Positions 53,777 to 62,349 of a DNA stretch of 64,000 bases are shown here, in pieces. Source of the stretch: Labilibaculum euxinicum (GTDB lineage: Bacteria > Bacteroidota > Bacteroidia > Bacteroidales > Marinifilaceae). The notes beneath the pieces are model-generated. The model saw nothing but the letters and a program-made list of their open reading frames with translations. It had not been told where the DNA came from and did no database searches. Location of the stretch: assembly GCF_009795715.1 (NCBI RefSeq), contig NZ_WTCR01000006.1:186001-250000 (forward strand). The letters run 5' to 3'. Position 1 is the stretch's first letter. Each line of letters begins with the position of its first letter. A program made the translations under genes and the position numbers.

Positions 53777-55336
53777 ATGAAAAGAATATATAATTCATTA
53801 CTATTATTAGGCTTGATATTCATCGGTTTTGGTTGCACCGATGATTTTGAGGAGATGAATACGCCCAAAGATTCCGTAACGGAAGTAGAACCTCGATTTT
53901 TCTTTTCGGATATGGTTCAGGGAGTTTTTGCAAACTACCAGAGAAACGTTAATTTATATCCTGACTTTTATGCGCAATACTGGGCATCTACAGGTGCTTG
54001 GGCTGTGTCTGATCGATATGAATACAAAGATGATTGGATTGGAAATCAATGGAAAGAACATTATACTCAATTTAATTTGGAGTCGAATACTGTTGATGCA
54101 CAATTTGGCGATAAACCTGCCTATAATGATCAGATTGCCATTAAAAATATTTGGATGGTGTATTGGTGGTCGCGTATGACTGATACTTATGGAGACATTC
54201 CATATTTTGGTGTTAGTAATGCCGAAACTAACGCATACGACTCTCAGGAGGCTATTTACGATGATTTGTTTCTTAAACTTGATGAGGCAATTAAGAGCAT
54301 TAAAAATGATGAAACACAAGCACTTTATGGCGAATACGATTTAGTTTATAAGGGAGATGTGGCAAAATGGATACGTTTTGGTAACTCGCTTCGCTTAAGA
54401 CTTGCAATGCGTATTTCAAATATTGCTCCAGCTAAAGCACAGGCTGAGGCTCAAGCAGCGATTGCCGGTGGAGTGATGACAAGCAATGATGATATTGCAC
54501 ACGTTCCGATGTGGAGCAATGGATGGTATGATTATCTTCATCAGATGGCATGGTATTGGGATAATATTCGTGTAGCTAAAACATTTACTAATTATTTATA
54601 TGGTCAGTCAAGTGTTGGAGAAGATCCTAGAGCACCACGTTGGTTGTCTTATAAAGTAGACGGAAAACCGTTAACTAAAGAAGCAGCTGGAAAAGCAACT
54701 TATGAAGGCTTGGAGAATGGCTTAGATGCAAGTATGCCATCATCATCGGCTGAAGTAACAGGTAAAGCGACTATTCGTTTGGAAAATGGATTCGTGGAAT
54801 TCTCAGGTGATGGAGATAAAAATGCAATGTTTTGTCCGGTAATGTATTATTCGGAGGTTCTATTTCTTCAGGCTGAAGCAGCTCTTCGTGGGTGGACTTC
54901 TGGCAATGCGAATGCATTATACAAACAAGCTGTTGAAGCATCAATGGATTTTGTTGGAGTGAATGCAGTTGATGGTGATGCTTATGTTGCCGGATTAAAT
55001 GATTTAACGGGAAGTAATGAAGCTCAGTTGAAGCAAATTATTACTCAGAAATGGATTGCAAACTTTCCAAATGGAATTGAATCCTGGGCTGATTTTAGAA
55101 GAACAGATTATCCTGACTTAACCCTGCCTTACGATGGAGTAAGTGGAAACGCTTCTGTAGCTGCCGATACTTATGTGAAGCGAGTTCGTTACCCTGATAA
55201 TCAACACAATTTAAATGAAGTTTCAATGCCATCGGCATTAAATACGATCGAAACAGACCGTATGGATATCAAACTTTGGTGGGATGTTGAAAATACAAAA
55301 GCCAAATCAGGTGGATTAATGAACAGTAATTTTTAG
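53777..55336 (+). CDS. SusD/RagB-family glycan-binding lipoprotein
   Basis: From the ATG at 53777 the product (519 aa) opens with MKRIYNSLLLLGLIFIGFGCTDD, a lipoprotein signal with the lipobox Cys at residue 20. An earlier in-frame start would add ten unneeded residues. The sequence DMVQGVFANYQRNVNLYPDFYAQYW and later RFGNSLRLRLAMRISN and EVLFLQAEAALRGW match the SusD-like superfamily 2 group. It sits on the cell surface as a lid for SusC. A hairpin follows the gene, which may lower expression of the downstream enzymes. Confidence 0.92.
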   Translation: MKRIYNSLLLLGLIFIGFGCTDDFEEMNTPKDSVTEVEPRFFFSDMVQGVFANYQRNVNLYPDFYAQYWASTGAWAVSDRYEYKDDWIGNQWKEHYTQFNLESNTVDAQFGDKPAYNDQIAIKNIWMVYWWSRMTDTYGDIPYFGVSNAETNAYDSQEAIYDDLFLKLDEAIKSIKNDETQALYGEYDLVYKGDVAKWIRFGNSLRLRLAMRISNIAPAKAQAEAQAAIAGGVMTSNDDIAHVPMWSNGWYDYLHQMAWYWDNIRVAKTFTNYLYGQSSVGEDPRAPRWLSYKVDGKPLTKEAAGKATYEGLENGLDASMPSSSAEVTGKATIRLENGFVEFSGDGDKNAMFCPVMYYSEVLFLQAEAALRGWTSGNANALYKQAVEASMDFVGVNAVDGDAYVAGLNDLTGSNEAQLKQIITQKWIANFPNGIESWADFRRTDYPDLTLPYDGVSGNASVAADTYVKRVRYPDNQHNLNEVSMPSALNTIETDRMDIKLWWDVENTKAKSGGLMNSNF

Positions 55337-55355
55337 AAAAAAAATATTTTGAATG

Positions 55356-55379
55356 GAGCTGCTCTTATGGGGGCAGCTC
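55356..55379 (+). terminator. Weak hairpin after susD
   Basis: Seven-base arms GAGCTGC (55356-55362) and GCAGCTC (55373-55379) without a T-run. It probably acts as a partial terminator or mRNA-end stabiliser between susCD and the enzyme genes. Confidence 0.5.
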
Positions 55380-55631
55380 TATTATTCCTGCTTAAAATAA
55401 GTAGTTAAATAGCAATTAGTGATAAATTTCGTACATGTGTGAACTGTTATTTTGGTTTGCATTAGAAATTATACAAATATTGTTTCCCGTTATAGGGTTT
55501 GCTTCCGCCTCCATAAAAGGGAAGGATTTTTTTCCAGCCTTTTCGAAAAAAGGTGTACTAAAATTGAAGATTAAACAGCCTTGAGCTACAACATATATCA
55601 GCAGATTATAAAACTTAAGAACAAAAATCAG

Positions 55632-57911
55632 ATGCTATACCAAAATTCTCTTAAATCATTAATTTTGCTTTCTTTGGCAATTACTACTTTATTTTCCTGT
55701 AGTAACAGAGAGCAAAAAGATACCGAAGGTAACTACATTCAATTTGTTGATCCTTTAATTGGATCGGCAGGACATGGACATGTTTTTGTAGGTGCGAGTG
55801 TACCTTTTGGAGCCATTCAGGCTGGCCCGAGCAATTTCCATAAAGGCTGGGATTGGTGTTCTTCGTATCATTACTCAGATAGCATCGTCAAAGGTTTTTC
55901 TCATTTGCATTTAAGTGGAACAGGCTGTGCCGATTTAGGCGATTTTTTAATTATGCCTGCTGTAGGTGATGTGAAAATGAATCCTGGGTCACAGGAACAT
56001 CCGGAAAATGGTTATGCTTCCTATTACAGTCATAAAACCGAGAGGGTTGAGCCTGGCTACTATAAAGTGCATTTGGATACCTATGATATAGATATTGAAA
56101 TGACCACAAGTGAACGTGTAGCTCTTCATAAAATAACATTCCCAAAATCAGATCAGTCAAAAATAATTCTTGATTTGCAGGAGGGAAACGGTGATAACGC
56201 TACCGAAACATTTTTTCATAAAGTAAATGATACAATTGTAGCCGGTTATCGTTTTTCAACCGGATGGGCTGAAGATCAAAGAGAATATTTTGCAATGGTT
56301 CTGTCTAAGCCGATTAAAGATATTGAAGTCTATAATGGCGACAAATTAGTGGAGGGAGATGCAGCAAAGGGACTTGCAGTAAAAGCTTGCCTGGAATTTG
56401 AGACAGAAGCTTCAGAAGAAGTGCAGGTTAAGTTTGGGATGTCTCCTGTTAGCATGGAAAATGCATTGGCGAATATTAAGGCTGAAATGAAATCATGGGA
56501 TTTTCAACAAATTCTTTCTGAGAATCAACAAAAGTGGAATAAAGAGCTGTCTAAAATTGAGATCGTAACCAATGATCTTAAAAAGAAGAAAGTATTCTAC
56601 TCAGCAATGTATCACACATTAATTGCTCCCAACTTATTTAATGATAACAATGGAGATTACAGAGGTGTTGATAAAAAAGTATACCAAAATGTTGATTTTA
56701 CAAATTACACCTTATTTTCTTTATGGGATACTTACCGTACAGCGCATCCTTTATATACTTTGACACAACAGGAACGTGTTCCGGATATGATTAATTCAAT
56801 GCTGACAATTTATCAGCAGCAAGGGAAATTACCGGTTTGGCATTTAAGGGGAAACGAAACCAATACAATGGTTGGATACAGTGCAGTTCCGGTTGTAGTA
56901 GATGCTTGCTTGAAAGGATTTGAAGGGATAGATTACGAATTAGCTTACGAAGCGGTAAAAGCAACGGCTATGGGCGATTTTGAGCCTGGCGTTAAAGAGT
57001 TACAGGAATATGGTTTCATTCCGTGTGATATGATGCATGAATCGGTGGCAAGTGCCATGGAATATGCGATTAGTGATTGGGCAATCAGCAAACTAGCTGA
57101 AAAATTGGGTAAAACTGATGATGTAAAATATTTTGAGGAGAGAGCTAAAGCATATACCAAATATTTCGATCCGAAAGATCGGTTTATGAAAGGAAAAATG
57201 AAAGATGGCTCCTGGAGAACACCTTTCAATCCTTACTCAGCACAGCATCGTGTAAACGATTATTGTGAAGGCAACGCATGGCAATATCTATGGTTGGTAC
57301 CACAAGATCCGGAAGGATTAATTGCTCTTTTGGGAGGCGAAAAGCCATTTCTGAATAAGTTGGACAGTCTATTCTCAATTTCTTCGGAATTGGAAGAAGG
57401 AGCGTCGTCGGATATTTCTGGTTTAATTGGTCAATATGCACATGGAAACGAGCCAAGTCATCACATCACTTATTTGTATGCATATGCCGGCGAGCAATTC
57501 AAAACGGCTGACAAGGTTCGTTACATCATGAATGAATTGTACACCGATCAACCTGATGGTTTGTGCGGGAATGAAGATTGTGGACAGATGTCGGCTTGGT
57601 ATGTAATGTCTTCCATGGGATTCTATCCTGTTAATCCAAGCAATGGTGCTTATGTATTTGGCAGTCCTTTGTTTTATGAAGCAAGCATTAATCTTCCAGC
57701 AAATAAGAAGTTTACCATTAAAGCAAACAACAACAGTGATGATAATATTTACATTCAGTCTGCGACTTTAAACGGATTGGAGTATACAAAATCATTCATC
57801 ACACACAAAGATATTTTAAAAGGAGGAGAGCTGACATTCGAAATGGGAGCAAGGCCAAATCCAAATTTTGGAAAATCAATTCAAGATCGACCTAAATCAA
57901 TTGTTTACTAG
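55632..57911 (+). CDS. GH92 alpha-mannosidase, lipoprotein (copy 1)
   Basis: A 759-aa calcium-dependent inverting exo-alpha-mannosidase of family GH92. I start at the ATG at 55632, which gives the lipoprotein signal MLYQNSLKSLILLSLAITTLFSC. Family blocks are present: DPLIGSAGHGHVFVGASVPFGA read in parts (N terminus), SGTGCADLGDF, SLWDTYRTAHPLYTL, HESVASAMEYAISDW with the general-acid region, YCEGNAWQYLW, YAHGNEPSHHITYLY and NEDCGQMSAWYVMSSMGFYPVNP. It is likely an outer-membrane or periplasmic enzyme. Linkage preference (alpha-1,2, 1,3 or 1,4) cannot be settled from the sequence alone; the GNEPSHH block differs from copy 2. Confidence 0.94.
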   Translation: MLYQNSLKSLILLSLAITTLFSCSNREQKDTEGNYIQFVDPLIGSAGHGHVFVGASVPFGAIQAGPSNFHKGWDWCSSYHYSDSIVKGFSHLHLSGTGCADLGDFLIMPAVGDVKMNPGSQEHPENGYASYYSHKTERVEPGYYKVHLDTYDIDIEMTTSERVALHKITFPKSDQSKIILDLQEGNGDNATETFFHKVNDTIVAGYRFSTGWAEDQREYFAMVLSKPIKDIEVYNGDKLVEGDAAKGLAVKACLEFETEASEEVQVKFGMSPVSMENALANIKAEMKSWDFQQILSENQQKWNKELSKIEIVTNDLKKKKVFYSAMYHTLIAPNLFNDNNGDYRGVDKKVYQNVDFTNYTLFSLWDTYRTAHPLYTLTQQERVPDMINSMLTIYQQQGKLPVWHLRGNETNTMVGYSAVPVVVDACLKGFEGIDYELAYEAVKATAMGDFEPGVKELQEYGFIPCDMMHESVASAMEYAISDWAISKLAEKLGKTDDVKYFEERAKAYTKYFDPKDRFMKGKMKDGSWRTPFNPYSAQHRVNDYCEGNAWQYLWLVPQDPEGLIALLGGEKPFLNKLDSLFSISSELEEGASSDISGLIGQYAHGNEPSHHITYLYAYAGEQFKTADKVRYIMNELYTDQPDGLCGNEDCGQMSAWYVMSSMGFYPVNPSNGAYVFGSPLFYEASINLPANKKFTIKANNNSDDNIYIQSATLNGLEYTKSFITHKDILKGGELTFEMGARPNPNFGKSIQDRPKSIVY

Positions 57912-57918
57912 TACTAAG

Positions 57919-60210
57919 ATGAAGAAAGCAAACGTATTACTATTGTTATTTATTGTGGTTTTAGCTGCATGTGGAGGAGAAAAGGAAATCAGTAAGGAGC
58001 AGAATTTGGTTGATTTTGTAAATCCATTAATGGGAACCGATTCCGACTATTCTTTGTCAAATGGAAATACATATCCGGCTGTTGCATTGCCGTGGGGAAT
58101 GAATTTTTGGACACCACAAACCGGTGAAATGGGAAATGGCTGGTGTTATGCCTATGATGCAAAAAAAATCAGAGGAATAAAACAAACCCATCAACCAAGT
58201 CCGTGGATAAACGACTACGCTGCATTTTCATTAATGGCCGTTACCGGTGATTTAAAATTTAAAGAGGATGAAAGAGCATCTTGGTTTTCACATAAAGCTG
58301 AAGTGTCGAAACCAAACTACTATAAAGTTTATCTGGCGGATTATGATGTTACCGCTGAAATAACGCCTACAGAACGAGCGGCTGTTTTTCGCTTTACGTT
58401 TCCGGAAAATGAGTCATCTTATATTTTGTTGGACGCATTTTTTAAAGGATCTGAAGTGACAATTCTTCCGAAAGAAAGAAAAATAATCGGTTACTGCAGA
58501 AATAACAGCGGTGGTGTTCCTGATAACTTCCACAACTACTTTGTTGCCGAATTCGATAAAGAATTTGAGGTAACACATACTTGGCATGGAGACAAATTAA
58601 CTGAAAATTCACTGAAAGCAAGCGGAGAGCATGTTGGTGCTGTTATTGGATTTAAAACTCAAAAAGGAGAGGAAGTTCATGTGAAAGTGGCTTCATCTTT
58701 TGTAAGTCCTGAACAGGCACAATTGAATTTGGACCGGGAAATTGGAACTAAAAATTTTAATAAGGTATTAACCGACGCTGAATCGGCATGGGAAAAGGAG
58801 CTTTCCCGAATTAAAGTGGAAGGTGGAACCGATGATCAATTAAAGACATTTTATTCATGCTTGTACAGGGTACTATTATTCCCCCGCAAGTTTCATGAAA
58901 TTAACGATAATAATGAAGTAATTCATTACAGCCCTTACAATGGTAAGGTACTGCCCGGCTATATGTTTACAGATAATGGCTTTTGGGATACATTCCGGGC
59001 AGTCTTTCCATTTTTCACACTAATGTATCCTGATATTAACGCTCAGATTATGGAAGGATTGGCCAACACTTACAAAGAGAGTGGTTGGTTGCCCGAGTGG
59101 GCGAGTCCTGGTCACAGAGGATGCATGATTGGTTCGAATTCGGCTTCTTTAATAGCAGATTCTTACCTAAAAGGAATTCGCGGATATGATATTGAAACAT
59201 TGTACGAAGCAATTCTTAAAAATACTAAGGGCTGCAACAAAGAGATTACATCTGTAGGTCGTTATGGAGCAGATTATTACAACGAGTTGGGTTATGTTCC
59301 TTACGATGTGAATATCAACGAGAATGCAGCCAGAACATTAGAGTATGCTTACGATGATTTCTGTGTTTGGAAGCTTGCGAAAGAATTGGGTCGTCCGCAG
59401 GAAGAAATTGATTTGTTTGCCAAAAGAGCTCAGAATTATAAGAATGTATTCGATAACGAATCTGGCTTGATGAGAGGAAAAAATGAGGATGGTTCTTTTC
59501 AGGCTCCTTTTAATCCATTAAAATGGGGCGATGCCTTTACTGAAGGAAACAGTTTGCATTACACTTGGTCGGTATTTCAGGATGTGAATGGCTTAATTGA
59601 TTTGATGGGGGGAAAGGAAAAGTTTATTTCTACTTTGGATGGTGTTTTTGAGATGCCTCCTAAATTTGATGATTCATATTATGGTGGCGTAATTCACGAG
59701 ATTCGTGAAATGCAGATTGCAAACATGGGGAATTATGCACATGGTAATCAGCCCATTCAACACATGATCTACTTGTACAATTTCGCTGGACAGCCATGGA
59801 AAGCGCAGGCAAGAGTTCGTGAGGTAATGGATAAGCTCTACACTCCGCAGGCCGACGGTTATTGTGGGGATGAGGATAACGGACAAACTTCTGCCTGGTA
59901 CGTGTTTAGTTCAATGGGCTTTTATCCCGTGTGTCCCGGAACCGATGAGTATGTTTTTGGTGCTCCGCTTTTCGATAAAATTACTTTGAGCCTCGAAAAT
60001 GGAAAAACGTTTACAATTTCAAGTACTGATAATTCATCAGATCATGTTTTTGTGGATGACATCAAGTTAAACGGAAAGTCTTATGGAGCAAATTTCATTA
60101 AACACAACGATATTTTAAACGGGGGAAATCTTGAATTTAATATGTCGGCACAACCAAATAAGGTGAGAGGAACTACTAAAGAAAGTTTTCCATATTCTAT
60201 GAGTAAATAA
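57919..60210 (+). CDS. GH92 alpha-mannosidase, lipoprotein (copy 2)
   Basis: A 763-aa GH92 enzyme from the ATG at 57919, seven bases after copy 1 ends. It has a lipoprotein signal MKKANVLLLLFIVVLAAC. The blocks NPLMGTDSDYSLSNGNTYPAVALPWG read in parts, SPWINDYAAFSLMAVTGD, DNGFWDTFRAVFPFFTLMYP, NENAARTLEYAYDDF, TEGNSLHYTW, YAHGNQPIQHMIYLYN and DEDNGQTSAWYVFSSMGFYPV are all GH92 signatures. It differs from copy 1 in the substrate-facing loops (NENAART against HESVASA, GNQPIQH against GNEPSHH), so the pair probably cleaves different mannosidic linkages. Confidence 0.94.
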   Translation: MKKANVLLLLFIVVLAACGGEKEISKEQNLVDFVNPLMGTDSDYSLSNGNTYPAVALPWGMNFWTPQTGEMGNGWCYAYDAKKIRGIKQTHQPSPWINDYAAFSLMAVTGDLKFKEDERASWFSHKAEVSKPNYYKVYLADYDVTAEITPTERAAVFRFTFPENESSYILLDAFFKGSEVTILPKERKIIGYCRNNSGGVPDNFHNYFVAEFDKEFEVTHTWHGDKLTENSLKASGEHVGAVIGFKTQKGEEVHVKVASSFVSPEQAQLNLDREIGTKNFNKVLTDAESAWEKELSRIKVEGGTDDQLKTFYSCLYRVLLFPRKFHEINDNNEVIHYSPYNGKVLPGYMFTDNGFWDTFRAVFPFFTLMYPDINAQIMEGLANTYKESGWLPEWASPGHRGCMIGSNSASLIADSYLKGIRGYDIETLYEAILKNTKGCNKEITSVGRYGADYYNELGYVPYDVNINENAARTLEYAYDDFCVWKLAKELGRPQEEIDLFAKRAQNYKNVFDNESGLMRGKNEDGSFQAPFNPLKWGDAFTEGNSLHYTWSVFQDVNGLIDLMGGKEKFISTLDGVFEMPPKFDDSYYGGVIHEIREMQIANMGNYAHGNQPIQHMIYLYNFAGQPWKAQARVREVMDKLYTPQADGYCGDEDNGQTSAWYVFSSMGFYPVCPGTDEYVFGAPLFDKITLSLENGKTFTISSTDNSSDHVFVDDIKLNGKSYGANFIKHNDILNGGNLEFNMSAQPNKVRGTTKESFPYSMSK

Positions 60211-60243
60211 GAAAGAATGATATTAGCATATCAAATATAACGG

Positions 60244-60273
60244 AAGGCTTGCAAACATGAGTTTGTAGGCCTT
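60244..60273 (+). terminator. Hairpin after the second GH92 gene
   Basis: Thirteen-base stem (60244-60256 with 60261-60273, two wobble pairs) and loop ATGA, followed by only three T residues. Possible partial terminator ahead of the GH65 gene. Confidence 0.6.
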
Positions 60274-60313
60274 TGTTGTATGAAATTGATGAATCAATCT
60301 AAAAGTAAGTGAT

Positions 60314-62347
60314 ATGATACGAGTTAGGGCACAATTGTTACTGTTATCTTTTCTTTTTGGATTTTTTGGAAATTGCTTATTTGCACAGGAGAATCCAGCT
60401 TGGATGATTGAAGCAAATGATTATACCAATTATACAGGAATATCAGTTGCAAATGGACGAATAGGAATTCTTCCTTCAGCCGAGCCAGGAAAAACCAAAT
60501 CGATTATTCTGAACAATGTTTACGATAAGGAATCGAAATTTGGTGTTAGTAAAGTGTTGTTGGGAATTAATTTTGCAAATATTGAAATAGTTGTCAATCA
60601 AGACACGCTTTCTACTGCAAATTGTTCCAATTGGAAACAAGTGCTGAATATGAAATCTGCTTCGTTCGCAACATCATGTCAGTTTAAAGAATATGCCGAG
60701 ATATCTTTTACGCTTTATGCATTAAGAGGAATGCCTTATTCCGGATTGGTAGACGTGAAAATAAAATCCCTGCAAAAGGAATTAGAATTTAAGGTGAATG
60801 GACAAATTGTTTGTCCAAGTGAATATAAAGATGTGACTTCTGATTTTAGGATTTTACAAGATTTGGATGCACGAATGCCAATATTGCAGACTGTAGCAAA
60901 GAGTCCGTTTGGGAAACACGATTTGGCAACCAGTGCAGCATTTATATTTGAAGGCGAAACACCCGATTTAAAGCACAATTTGAAAGATCCTTTTACCAAT
61001 GAACTGGGCTTTTCTAAATCTTTGAAAAAAGAGGAAGAATATAAATTTGCCTGGTGTGGATCGGTTTGTACATCGCAGAATTTTACAGATCCGAAAAGTG
61101 AATCGGAACGAATGGTTATTTTTCAGCTACTGGGAAATAAACAAGCTGTGATTAATCGTCATAAAGAACTTTGGTCTGAATTGTGGAAAGGTGATGTTGA
61201 AATTGAAGGAGATCCGGAGTCTCAGCAAGATATCCGTTTGGCATTGTTTCATTTGTATTCTTTTGCCAGAGATGACTCTAATTTGAGCATTGCTCCAATG
61301 GGTTTATCATCTCAAGGCTATAACGGACATGTATTCTGGGATACTGAAATATGGATGTTTCCACCTCTTTTGGTTTTCAATCAGAAAATTGCAAAATCTT
61401 TACTGAATTACAGATTTGACAGACTGGAAATGGCAAAGAAGAAGGCTCAGAATTATGGCTATACAGGTGCCATGTTTCCATGGGAATCGGATGATACAGG
61501 TGAAGAGGCGACGCCAACCTGGGCTTTGACGGGAACCTTCGAGCATCATATTACAGCAGATATTGCTATCGCTTTTTGGAATTATTTCAGAACTACAGGA
61601 GATAAGGAGTGGTTGAGAGAGATTGGATTTCCGGTACTGAAAGAAGTTGCTGATTTTTGGGTAAGTCGTTCTGTTCAGAATCATGATGGTAGTTATTCCA
61701 TTAACAATGTAGTTGGTGCGAATGAATTCTATCATCATGCCAATGATAATGCCTTTACCAATGGATCGGCGAAAACCGCTTTGCAATTTGCTGTTGAGGC
61801 GGGAGAAATTCTCAAAAAAGAAGGCAATCCTCGTTGGGATAATGTCGCCAAAGGATTAAAGTTTCATTATTTTGAGGATGGTGTGACCAAAGAGAATTCG
61901 GAATACAATGGGGAGATTATTAAACAGGCAGATGTTAACTTATTGGCCTATCCTTTTGCAATTGTTACTAAACCCGAAGAAATAAGAAGAGATTTGGAAT
62001 ACTATGAGTCTAAGATTGCTCCGGAAGGTCCGGCAATGTCTTATTCTGTTTTAGGCGTATTGTATGCACGATTGGGTGAGCCGGAAAAAGCATTTGAACT
62101 TTTCAAGAAAGCTTATGTGCCCAATAAACGACCGCCATTTGGAGCACTTTCCGAATCTGCTTATAGTAATAATCCGTATTTCGCGACAGGAGCTGGCGGT
62201 ATGCTGCAAACAGTTCTTTTCGGATTTGGAGGATTACATTTTACAGAGAATGGAATAGAACAAGAAAATCCGTGTTTGCCAAAACAATGGAGGAAATTAA
62301 CCATAAAGGGTGTAGGCCCCGAATTAAAAACTTATGTGATTGAGTAA
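60314..62347 (+). CDS. Secreted GH65-family glycoside hydrolase (alpha-glucosidase type)
   Basis: A 677-aa protein with a signal peptide (LLLLSFLFGFFGNCLFAQ). The (alpha/alpha)6-barrel blocks are typical of GH65: GYNGHVFWDTEIWMFPPLLVF read in parts (about 335-355), GAMFPWESDDTGEEATP and NNVVGANEFYHHANDNAFTN (read in parts), in which Glu471 is in the position of the general acid. The family includes cytosolic phosphorylases and exported hydrolases such as acid trehalase and flavobacterial kojibiose hydrolase. The signal peptide favours a hydrolase. In a mannosidase locus an alpha-1,2- or other alpha-glucosidase acting on glucose caps is the most interesting guess; not proven. The next gene begins two bases after its stop. 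Confidence 0.85.
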   Translation: MIRVRAQLLLLSFLFGFFGNCLFAQENPAWMIEANDYTNYTGISVANGRIGILPSAEPGKTKSIILNNVYDKESKFGVSKVLLGINFANIEIVVNQDTLSTANCSNWKQVLNMKSASFATSCQFKEYAEISFTLYALRGMPYSGLVDVKIKSLQKELEFKVNGQIVCPSEYKDVTSDFRILQDLDARMPILQTVAKSPFGKHDLATSAAFIFEGETPDLKHNLKDPFTNELGFSKSLKKEEEYKFAWCGSVCTSQNFTDPKSESERMVIFQLLGNKQAVINRHKELWSELWKGDVEIEGDPESQQDIRLALFHLYSFARDDSNLSIAPMGLSSQGYNGHVFWDTEIWMFPPLLVFNQKIAKSLLNYRFDRLEMAKKKAQNYGYTGAMFPWESDDTGEEATPTWALTGTFEHHITADIAIAFWNYFRTTGDKEWLREIGFPVLKEVADFWVSRSVQNHDGSYSINNVVGANEFYHHANDNAFTNGSAKTALQFAVEAGEILKKEGNPRWDNVAKGLKFHYFEDGVTKENSEYNGEIIKQADVNLLAYPFAIVTKPEEIRRDLEYYESKIAPEGPAMSYSVLGVLYARLGEPEKAFELFKKAYVPNKRPPFGALSESAYSNNPYFATGAGGMLQTVLFGFGGLHFTENGIEQENPCLPKQWRKLTIKGVGPELKTYVIE

Positions 62348-62349
62348 TT